A DNA stretch of 64,000 nt. Origin: Alentia gelatinosa. Its lineage: Eukaryota; Annelida; Polychaeta; Phyllodocida; Polynoidae. Numbering within the stretch: the stretch's first letter is position 1; every line of letters begins with the position of its first letter. The notes beneath the pieces were generated by a model. It was not told where the DNA came from, searched no databases, and saw only the letters and a list, made by a program, of their open reading frames with translations. The stretch spans positions 3,526,623-3,590,622 of the forward strand of contig OX465592.1 of assembly GCA_950022655.1 (NCBI GenBank), in the 5' to 3' direction. This document shows positions 54,831-63,474 of this stretch, piece after piece. Position numbers and translations under genes: made by a program.

Positions 54831-54939
54831 TTTGAGCGGCGTCTGCAGCGAGTGTATCTTTTAAACGAGCAGTGATAGGACGTCGTGTAGGTAGCTGTAT
54901 TATCACTAATCGCTACCGGGCCAGAAACCAGGGGCCAGT

Positions 54940-55580
54940 TTAATAATGCAGAGGCCCGTTTGATAATCTGGGGCCAGTTTAATAATCTAGGATCGTACAT
55001 CGTACATGGAGACTCAATTCTGTCTGCCATAGAGACCCAGGGATGATGTGGGTCAACTTTATTCAACACTTATGGACGACCTTATGGACAGCTAAGACTG
55101 TTTTAGTGAATAAACTTGAATATTATTCAATGATAAGCCTTGTAAAAGGTACAGAAAAGGGTCTTCATTTAGGGCACTCAAAAAAAAACTTGTTTCTCAT
55201 CACCGCGCGCATCAGAAAAAAAAAACAATTTTAGAAGTTGTTGTTTTTTTTTAAATAGATGAACCTTAATAGAAATTATGAATGGTATGTGTATTTAGTA
55301 TCAAATTAAAGCTCCTGATGTCAAGGATGCATTAAATGTATAGCCAATAAAAATCTGGAACCTGCGTAAGAGGACACTTTGGCCCGGATCGGAGGGTGTC
55401 CGCTTATGCGGGGTTTTACTGTATGTCTGAAGCCCATTTTATGACACTTCAAAAGCCATCTATGATATAGCAAAATTTAAAAAAGCGCCCTCGTCATATT
55501 TTTCATGGCTTGGTAATGAAAAACTAGTTTTTTTTGAGTGGCCTTACAGGCCTAGATCATTAAACGGGCCCCAGGATCGT
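54940..55580. repeat. Family A element interrupted by another MITE
   Basis: AGGCCCGTTTGATAATC, GATCGTACATGGAGACTC, GACCCAGGGATGATGTGGG and AAAAGGTACAGAAAAGGG run to 55170. At 55171-55543 lies an insert with ends GGGCACTCAAAAAAAAACTT and AGTTTTTTTTGAGTGGCC. Then TAGATCATTAAACGGGCCCC-AGG closes family A. A second partial copy follows (55574-55640). Confidence 0.65.
55171..55543. repeat. MITE with GGCACTCAAAAAAA ends
   Basis: About 18-bp inverted ends as given for the host element. Holds the degraded GTAGAACCCCGC-type fragment (55365-55425), a third level of nesting. Confidence 0.55.
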
Positions 55581-55710
55581 ACATAGAGACCCCTTTTCTG
55601 TACATCGTACAAGAGTCATCGTTTAACAATAAGATCATCCATATGTGCCAAATAAAGTTGACCCATATCAAAATTCTAAAACCTATCTTATTTATTGTAT
55701 TTTCTAACAG

Positions 55711-56515
55711 TGCGAGACCATTAACTTCCGAGGAAGAAGACTTGTTATGGGAGAGTTCAGCTTTCGACCCCTCCACCCCAAAGGGACTCCGTAATAGCCT
55801 CTGGTACCTGATAACCAAATGTTTCGGGATGAGAAGACAACACGAGTCTAGACAACTTATGTGGGGCGTCTTAGAAGAACATCGCGAGACAGGAGGGGAA
55901 GAAACAATTGTATTTTATGAACGCACAAGCAAGACACAGCAGGGAGAAAATAAATCTAGTCGTGCTTTTTTGCCAAAAATGTGGCGAAACAAAAAAACCC
56001 GAAGAGATGCCCAATAAAACTATTTAACAAATATAAAAGAAGATGCCCAGCTGATATGAACTCGCCCACCAGTCCCTTCTACCTAATGGTTAACTTCAAA
56101 CGCAGTGCAACCAACCCAACCTGGTATACCAGGCAGGCAATGGGAAGGAATGAGTTAGCTAAGATTCTAAAAGAGAGCGCTCAAATGGCCGGAATAACCG
56201 GGAAAAAAGATCACAAATCATTCTGTGCGTAAAACCACTTGTACTACACTAATTCACGCCGGAGTACCCCTTAATCTGGTCACACAGATCTCCGGACACA
56301 AGAATGTTTCTAGTCTACAGTCATACGCCACTGCCTCAAACAAACAATGTCTCATGTATGGAATACTTGCTGAAGGGAACAAAAGGTTCGACCTACCTGC
56401 GCTCGCGACGACAGCAGCAGCGGTAAATATCCATTTGAAAAAAATCAGAAATTTGACTATAAATCTGGGTAAAAATCAAATAAATCCAGGCTATAATGAT
56501 CCAGCTCCGGCCTAG
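55711..56515 (+). pseudogene. Crypton/DUF3504-type tyrosine recombinase, frameshifted
   Basis: Encodes the catalytic domain of a tyrosine recombinase like those of eukaryotic Crypton transposons and derived host genes (DUF3504: ZMYM/QRICH1-type). It follows a possible acceptor TTTTCTAACAG. LTSEEEDLLWE is typical of the family start. FGMRRQHE (about 55823-55846) holds the first catalytic Arg. HSVR (56219-56230) is the H-x-x-R box, SGHKN (His 56297-56299) the next His, and SLQSYATAS the Tyr nucleophile (56324-56326). The frame changes twice: at an A7 run (55991-55997) and back at an A6 run (56203-56208), so it cannot be read through as given. It ends at a stop after DPAPA (56515). No terminal inverted repeats, as expected for Crypton. 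Could be a degraded element or a sequencing artefact in A-runs. Family call from motifs only. Confidence 0.8.
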
Positions 56516-56745
56516 TCTGTTTCCGTTCTCCTTTGTATGTGCAGACTAGCGTTCGAGACGCTTAAAAAAATTTGGAGCTTTGAGACAAAAATATAGACAC
56601 AGATCCAATGTAGTGATATTTCCGATATATCCTTGTGATAAAAAAGAGTAATCCGTTCGATAATGATCCAGCTCCGGCTTAGTGTGATTCCTTTCTCCTA
56701 TGTGTGTGCACACTAGCGTCCGAAGCGCTTAAAAAAACTAGGAGC
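56494..56745. repeat. 168-bp tandem duplication at the recombinase 3' end
   Basis: AATGATCCAGCTCCGGCCTA (56494) and AATGATCCAGCTCCGGCTTA (56662) each lead to ACTAGCGT-C-GA-CGCTTAAAAAAA. The first copy contains the last codons and stop of the recombinase. Confidence 0.7.
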
Positions 56746-57655
56746 AAATAGTATGTTCATCATAGATGAATGAGCGTGCAATTATAAATGAATAACAATT
56801 AAAAGGTTTGGATTAAGTCTATGGACAGTTTTCTCTAACCCACTTGCACCCAGTCAACTTGCTATTTCTGCAACTGACTAACTAGGATCCAAACAGATGA
56901 AGCACAAGTGGGTGTTGAGGTATTTTGGTCCTCAGTGATTGGTCATGGTCAGCTGGGGACACCTCTAAGACTCTGTGACACTGGCTCCCTGCTCTGTTCT
57001 CACTATCACAGTATGCAGATAGTAAAGGGATAGTTTTCTGGAAACACACTGAAAGTTCAATGTGACCACTCTAACTCTGACTCTAACCCTGACTCTAACC
57101 TCTAGATGATGTATTTAGCGTGTGCAAGCACGCTCTAATAAAGTAATACTTTGACCAAAACGAGTTGCTTTCTGTAATTATCTCGCCCCTGTACAGACTA
57201 GCGGGAAGGGTGCAGTTCACACTGTGCGTTTTGCTCACAAGTACCTCCAGTCTGAGACTAGGCGCAAATAGGATGTTCATCATTGATGAATGAGCGTGCA
57301 ATTTTGAATGTACAACAACTAAAAGGTTCGGGTTATATTCAGTCTATGGATCGTTTTCTGTAACCACTTGCACCCAGTCAACTTGCCATTTCTGTAACTA
57401 CCTGAGTCTATCTATAGGATCCAAACGTATCAAACACCAGTGGGTCTTGAGGTATTTTGGTCTTGAGTGATTGGTCATGGTTAGTTGGGCACGCCTCTCA
57501 GACCCTCAGACACTGGCACCCTGCTCCCTATAGCACAGCGAATAGCTCGCAGATAGTGAAGGGAAAGATTTTTCTCAGCACGCTGAAAGTGTATGCGACT
57601 TTTATAGGCAAACCCGAACTCTAACCTTTTATAGGCTACGTGCGAGCACGCTCTA
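56738..57655. repeat. About 520-bp tandem duplication
   Basis: Copies at 56738-57140 and 57257-57655 share ATGTTCATCATAGATGAATG, CACTTGCACCCAGTCAACTT, GAGGTATTTTGGTC, GTGATTGGTCATGG and GCACGCTCTAA. A family D fragment (TTTGACCAAAACGAG ... ATTATCTCGCCCC) lies between them (57150-57190). Confidence 0.7.
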
Positions 57656-57657
57656 AC

Positions 57658-58614
57658 TAGGCGTACCCGGTACACCCAGTCTGAGACTGGGCGTACCTAG
57701 GTACCTCCAGTCTGAGACTGGAGGTGCCTAGGTACCTCCAGTCTGAGACTGGGCATACCGAGGTACCTCCAGTCTGAGACTGGTCGTACCTAGGTACCTC
57801 CAGTCTGAGACTGGGCGTACCTAGGCACCTCCAGTCTGAGACTGGGCGTACCGAGGCACCTCCAGTCTGAGACTGGGCGTACCGAGGCACCTCCAGTCTG
57901 AGACTGGGCGTACCGAGGCACCTCCAGTCTGAGACTGGGCGTACTGAGGTACCTCCAGTCTGAGACTGGTCGTACCTAGGTACCTCCAGTCTGAGACTGG
58001 GCGTACCTAGGCACCTCCAGTCTGAGACTGGGCGTACCGAGGCACCTCCAGTCTGAGACTGGGCGTACCGAGGCACCTCCAGTCTGAGACTGGGCGTACC
58101 TAGGCACCTCCAGTCTGAGACTGGGCGTACTGAGGCACCTCCAGTCTGAGACTGGGCGTACCTAGGCACCTCCAGTCTGAGACTGGGCGTACTGAGGCAC
58201 CTCCAGTCTGAGACTGGGCGTACCGAGGCACCTCCAGTCTCAGACTGGGCGTACCGAGGCACCTCCAGTCTCAGACTGGGCGTACCGAGGCACCTCCAGT
58301 CTGAGACTGGGCGTACCGAGGCACCTCCAGTCTGAGACTGGGCATACCGAGGCACCTCCAGTCTCAGACTGGGCGTACTGAGGCACCTCCAGTCTGAGAC
58401 TGGGCGTACCGAGGCACCTCCAGTCTCAGACTGGGCGTACCGAGGCACCTCCAGTCTCAGACTGGGCGTACCGAGGCACCTCCAGTCTCAGACTGGGCGT
58501 ACTGAGGCACCTCCAGTCTGAGACTGGGCGTACCGAGGTACCTCCAGTCTGAGACTAGGCGTACCTAGGCACCTCCAGTCTGAGACTGGGCGTACTGAGG
58601 TACCTCCAGTCGCC
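57658..58614. repeat. 31-bp palindromic minisatellite, about 31 copies
   Basis: Each unit carries CCAGTCTGAGACTGG or CCAGTCTCAGACTGG, a palindrome whose single central base switches G/C, plus GCGTACCGAGGCACCT. Three units make 93 bp, so the minus strand is open for 263 codons with a 31-residue period; not a gene. One isolated half unit lies at 57241-57262. Confidence 0.92.
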
Positions 58615-58619
58615 ATATT

Positions 58620-58868
58620 AGCATGTGAAAAATTATAATCTCCCAATTTTCAAAGAATTAGGCCTCTAGGTGGTTACCATGCTGCTGGGGAGCTGGGCAA
58701 CTTCTTAGTGTTTTCATTTATCAGCTATGTCCTGCAAGCTTCGCCTTTTTTCATCATTTATTCATCAGGAAATATGAACAAGGTACATGTACTTTCAATC
58801 GGTCAATTGACAATTGACTTAATTTACCTATCAGATTGGATAAACTGGAGCATTCCGAAGTCCCTTAT
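58620..58868. other. Plain sequence
   Basis: Only a fragment like 41273-41300 (GACTTAATTTACCTATCAGA) recognised. Confidence 0.4.
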
Positions 58869-58869
58869 C

Positions 58870-59112
58870 AATAATCTCATATGACCGTATATGGTGACGC
58901 CTTACATGTTAATAATCTCTATGACCATATATGGTGACGCCTTACATGTTAATAATCTCATATGACCATATATGGTGGCGCCTTACATGTTAATAATCTC
59001 TATGACCATATATGGGGACGCCTTACATGTTAATAATCTCATATGACCGTATATGGTGACGCCTTACATGTTAATAATCTCATATGACCGTATATGGTGA
59101 CGCCTTACACGG
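58870..59112. repeat. 41-bp tandem repeat, six copies
   Basis: AATAATCTCATATGACCGTA, TATGGTGACGCCTTACATGTT; alternating copies lack the CAT (AATAATCTCTATGACC). Confidence 0.88.
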
Positions 59113-59129
59113 TGATAGTTGGAGAACTA

Positions 59130-59395
59130 TTAACAAGGTGTGAGACGCTACGAGCTGTGGGCGTGGCCTAATCTCTGACGTCACGAGTGACGTGTGTTGA
59201 TTGACGGGAATGGGCGTCTGAGGTCAGGCCAAAATGGCGGCGGGGTTAAACATCCACACGCTCGTAACCAGCGCACCCTACCCAGCATTCCATGCGTCAA
59301 TGACGCCCTAAGCTACGTCAGAGCACGCGCACTACGTCATCCTGACGTCATTAACGTCGCGCGGTAAGTATGACGCAGCGGGAAGCCAGGGCGAG
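59130..59395. promoter_or_regulatory. CRE-rich island
   Basis: CTGACGTCACGAGTGACGTG (59175-59194), AAAATGGCGGCGGGG (about 59231), TGCGTCAATGACGCCC, GCTACGTCAG, ACTACGTCAT and CTGACGTCATTAACGTCG (59342-59359). At least seven ACGTCA or near copies in 260 bp. Confidence 0.45.
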
Positions 59396-59399
59396 GTAT

Positions 59400-59735
59400 G
59401 ACCTTCATTTGTCCTTGACAGCCATCACAGCGGGGTCAAGTTCCTAAAAAGTAAAAACACCACCAATGTGTTCTCAAGAAGTACGTTGTTTTGGGTTACT
59501 TCAATATTCCCAAGTCCTGCTCCTAGAAGGATATAGCTCCCAGGGAATAACTATCTGCATGTTTGATTAATTCATTGTGATTTATACCAATAGAGGGAGG
59601 TGTAGTCTGAGAGGAAATGGAGAAAATCCTGGGAGCTTGGATTAGGAACAGCCCCCGGGCTGGCTGGAGGCTGTACACCACACTTTTACTGCTACCTCTA
59701 CGACCCGAACTCCTGATTTAAACGCCCACCAGCGT
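59400..59735. other. Plain 5' flank
   Basis: No feature recognised. Confidence 0.4.
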
Positions 59736-59739
59736 TTCT

Positions 59740-60725
59740 AATGACCACGCATGCGTACTTCTATAGGCGGGCTGCGCACGCATTTGTCTTGGTTAAGAGG
59801 ACATTAAATATAATGTTCCGTGTTGTCATTGCTTTCTGATGCCTAGAACGGGCCCGGGTTATAGATGGCATTCCCAGTACCGAACTACTTCAGAGATTAA
59901 ACCTTTTAATATTCACGACTGATGAAACAATAGAAAAGCCTAATTTCCTAATCGTGGATTATTTTCACTTCTAAACCGATACAGTAACATCGCGTAGCCT
60001 CTCCATGTCTAATTGCCAATTCAAAGTTGGAAGGGGGGAGAATAAAAAAACAGAAGGATGCAATTAGAGCCGCTGTCTTGCTGAAGAAATCAGTAAACTT
60101 TGTCGCTCGCTCTTTCTTTTTAGTCGCGGGTTATTGGCGACTGAATGTCAAAGACTGGGCTGCCGCTTTCTTTGCTCGATCGGGGCCCAATTAGCCCGAG
60201 ACGCTGGGCTCACAAATCCCTTCCTGCGGGCGCCGCGCGTTCCGTGCCTTCCAGGCCCCTAATTCTGTTTTAGCAGTTTCCGGGAGAGGGACGCAGGCAA
60301 AACTTGCGCCGGGTCGAAATGAATCGAAAGCTGCGCGAACCGGGTGCGCGCCGGCAGCTCCGGCCCGTCCACGCATGCGCCTCAAATTGACAACCCATGT
60401 ACCTTTCAGCCGCGCCAGAACGAGGCGCAGTTTGCCGAGTCTGCGCAGTGGCGCGCTTCCGGTGTCGTCTGCTCGGGGAGTGTGTGTATGTGTTTGTGTG
60501 TGTGTGGCGGGAAACGAGGGAGGGGGGAGGGGGGAAGGAGGGAGCGAGGAGGGGGAGCCACTGTTATTATCTGACTGTGACGCGCGCGCAAATTTGCCGA
60601 ATTAACAAAAGCGAGGAAATAGCAAGCGAAGCGTGACAATGGACTGAACGGCTCTAAGTGGATGAGTCGACCGGCAACCAGCAAACGACGGCGCGTCTGT
60701 TTGCCGCCAGAGGGCGGACTGATTA
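59740..60725. promoter_or_regulatory. Extended GC-rich region
   Basis: ACGCATGCGTACTTC (about 59749), GAGACGCTG (60198-60206), ACGCATGCGCC (about 60371), GCTTCCGGTGTCGTCTG (60455-60471, ETS plus unassigned motif), a (TG)n plus G-rich run (60478-60560) and CCGCCAGAGGGCGG (60705-60718, CTCF-like). Could also be the promoter of a neighbouring gene on the right. Confidence 0.45.
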
Positions 60726-60739
60726 GAACAGAACGCCGG

Positions 60740-61300
60740 ACGAGCGAGAGGGAGGATGTGGGGGGAGAGTGAGGGTAAGGATATGGGAGGAGACAGTAAG
60801 GAAACGGGGAGAGAGTGAGGGTAAGGAATAGGGAGGAGTGATAATAAAGATATGAGGGGAGAGTGAGAGTAAGATGAGGAGAGTGAGGGTAAGGGTGTGG
60901 GGGGAGAGTGAGTGTAAGGATAGGGAGGAGCATGAGAGTAAGGATACATGGGAGAGTGAGAGTAAGGATATGGGGGGAGAGTGAGTGTAAGGATAGGGGG
61001 GAGTGAGTGTAAGGAAACGTGAGGAGAGTAAAAATAAGGATACAGGGGGGAAGTGAATATAAGGATATCAGGGAGAGTAAGAGTAAGGATGTGGGAGGAG
61101 AGTGAGTGTAAGTATACAGGGGAGAGTGAGAATAAGGATACGGGGGAGAGTGAGAGTAAAGATATGGGGAAGAGGGAGCACTAGATGTAGGAAACAAGAG
61201 AGAGTGAGTGTAAGGATAAGGGGGAGAGGGAGTACTGTAAGAATAAGGAGGGAAAGATAGAGTAAGGATAAGGATGAAACTGGGGAGTGATGGAGAGTGA
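60740..61300. repeat. About 25-bp purine-rich tandem repeat
   Basis: Units of GGGGGAGAGTGAGAGTAAGG and ATATG or ATACA, irregular. Minus-strand Ser/Pro/Leu/Tyr frames are artefacts. Confidence 0.85.
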
Positions 61301-61344
61301 GAAGAGAGGACTGATTGCAGAAGTGTAGTCTAAGAATAAGGAGT

Positions 61345-61935
61345 GACAGTGGGCAGTGCACAGTGACAGTGGGCAGTACACAGTGACAGTGGGCAGTACA
61401 CAGTGGCATTGGGCAGTACACAGTGGGCAGTACACAGTGGGCAGTACACAGTGGGCAGTACACAGTGACAGTGGGCAGTACACAGTGACAGTGGGCAGTA
61501 CACAGTGACAGTGGGCAGTACACAGTGGGCAGTACACAGTGGGCAGTACACAGTGGGCAGTACACAGTGGGCAGTACACAGTGGCAGTGGGCAGTACACA
61601 GTGACAGTGGGCAGTACACAGTGGGCAGTACACAGTGGGCAGTACACAGTGGGCAGTACACAGTGGGCAGTACACAGTGGGCAGTACACAGTGGGCAGTA
61701 CACAGTGGGCAGTACACAGTGGGCAGTACACAGTGACAGTGGGCAGTACACAGTGACAGTGGGCAGTACACAGTGGGCAGTACACAGTGGGCAGTACAGT
61801 GGGCAGTACACAGTGGGCAGTACACAGTGGGCAGTACACAGTGGGCAGTACAGTGGGCAGTACACAGTGGGCAGTACACAATGACAGTGGGCAGTACACA
61901 GTGACAGTGGGCAGTGCGTATTCACAGTGGGCCGT
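61345..61935. repeat. 14-bp minisatellite
   Basis: GGGCAGTACACAGT, with GACAGT insertions spaced irregularly; about 38 units. 14 is not a multiple of three and the array is open in several frames on both strands; not a gene. Confidence 0.92.
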
Positions 61936-61944
61936 ACACAGTAG

Positions 61945-62440
61945 CCGGTTTCCAGTATCGGCCGGCAGGTGGCGGGTTGACTCGCCCGCCCTATCACCGC
62001 CGTGATAAACGATCCCTCCGCCGCCGCGCGCACTAATTGATTATGGCCAATTAACTCAAAACCGCGCCGCCCGCCCACCCATGGGCATGCGCAGTGAGGA
62101 GCGGCGCTGAGAGCCCGCCGCTAGAGGCGCCACTCCCGCCCTGCCCCCCTCCGTCTCGGCCGCTTTACGCGCGCATTGCTACAGCTTTAATTTGGTAATG
62201 GGGCCGCACGGCGCTTCGCTAGGCCGTGTCCGCGGAGGGATTCGGGCGGTGAGCAGGCCGTCACAGCGCCATCTCGCGGATTAAAAAACACACGGCTTAT
62301 ATAGAGATTAATCCGCCGGGCGGGGGGACTACATCGTGCCGCGGATTTATAGGGCGATAAATCGGGAGAAGCGCAGCGGAGACATATTGTAGTCACGTGA
62401 TCACGATGAAAGTAGCAAGCCAGGGGGCGCTCCGATCGTT
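61945..62440. promoter_or_regulatory. GC island with TTAAT cores
   Basis: CACTAATTGATTATGGCCAA (about 62031), GGGCATGCGCAGTG (about 62081), CCGCCGCTAGAGGCGCC (62115-62131, CTCF-like), GCTTTAATTTGG, GAGATTAATCCGCC, AGTCACGTGATC (about 62391) and GCCAGGGGGCGCTCC (62419-62433, CTCF-like). Confidence 0.5.
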
Positions 62441-62601
62441 TAAACAGGATTCAGACAAAGAGACTAATGTACCTGAGACTGGTGCACTTCACACCTCTCT
62501 CCAAGTCTCCTAGTCTCAGACAATTCTCATTTAGCGGGATTCACATGTAGAGACTAATGCACCTAAGACGGGTGTCCTTGACAATTTTCCCTAGTCTCAG
62601 A

Positions 62602-62912
62602 CAAAGTGGGATTCACACGATGGGATTCATTTACCTCACAGGGTGTTTGTCTGAGACAACTCCTGCTGAGATTCTGTACTCAAACACAATTTCTTCTAAA
62701 TTGTAGGGTTCCACTTCCCTGAGACTCCTTTTCCCCTGCGATTGTTGGTGGCATTTACTCCTAAAAAGAAAAGAATGTCAGGAGATTTTGAACCCTGTGA
62801 GCTACATGAGTCCCACCTAGAGATTGTGTTCAAATACAGAATCCCAGCAGGATTTATCTCAGATAAACATCCTGTATGGAAGATGAATCCCACCGTGTGA
62901 ATTCCACTTATG
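62602..62912. repeat. Family Y foldback element, about 311 bp
   Basis: AAAGTGGGATTCACACGATG with GGATTCATTTACC faces GATGAATCCCACCGTGTGAA-TTCCACTTA. The inside has AATTTCTTCTAAATTGTAGG and ATCCCAGCAGGATTTATC. Relatives at 51551-52112. Confidence 0.7.
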
Positions 62913-62999
62913 TGATTCTTTAACTTGTTAGGGGTCATTGTTGCCGACAGATGCAGGGGAGAACTTTTCTCAGGGAAATGGAACTCTAAATTCAGAGAT

Positions 63000-63200
63000 G
63001 AGATTGGGTTCCAGTACAAAGTCTCAGCAGGATTTGTCTCAAACACACACCCTGTGAGGTGCATGAATCTCAACAGGATTTGTCTCAGACAAACACCCTG
63101 TGAGGTACATGAATCTCAACAGGATTTGTCTCAGACAAACACCCTGTGAGGTACATGAATCTCAGCAGGATTCGTCTCAGACAAACACCCTGTGAGCATA
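63000..63200. repeat. 44-bp tandem repeat, four copies
   Basis: CACCCTGTGAGGTACATGAA, TCTCAACAGGATTTGTCTC, AGACAAA; derived from the end of family Y. Confidence 0.8.
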
Positions 63201-63224
63201 GCGAGGGTCACAGCACATATCCCG

Positions 63225-63470
63225 TTGAGATTGAATCACTAGTAATTCACAAGGCGAAGCCACATGAATTACATAGCAATTCAAACGAGATAGGATCGAG
63301 CTCTGACTGTAAACTTGAATAAAACTCTGAATTTATCTCACCCCTCACATTGACTAATGAGCTGACCTTCGTAACATAATCCCCCATTGAGTATTGTTTC
63401 TAAATACTCAATGGGCGTTGGATACAAGTTCCCAATGCTAAGTCTATGGGGAAATATACCTGGGGTGTGA
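63225..63470 (-). repeat. Family B paired-hairpin element (inverted)
   Basis: TAGTAATTCACAAGGCGAAG, CACATGAATTACATAGC, GAGCTCTGACTGTAAAC, TATCTCACCCCTCACATTG, TAAATACTCAATGGGCG and CAAGTTCCCAATGCTAAG. Keeps the intact GGCGAAGCC tip. Confidence 0.8.
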
Positions 63471-63474
63471 AAAA

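Noticed and set aside
57657..58448. 263-codon minus-strand open frame with 31-residue repeats
   Set aside because: Generated by a 31-bp satellite; no gene signal outside the array.
57658..58614. CRISPR-like array
   Set aside because: No unique spacers; units are contiguous tandem copies in an animal genome.
60406..62078. Long minus-strand open frames rich in Tyr/Cys/His/Leu/Pro
   Set aside because: Translations of 25-bp and 14-bp tandem repeats, open in several frames at once.
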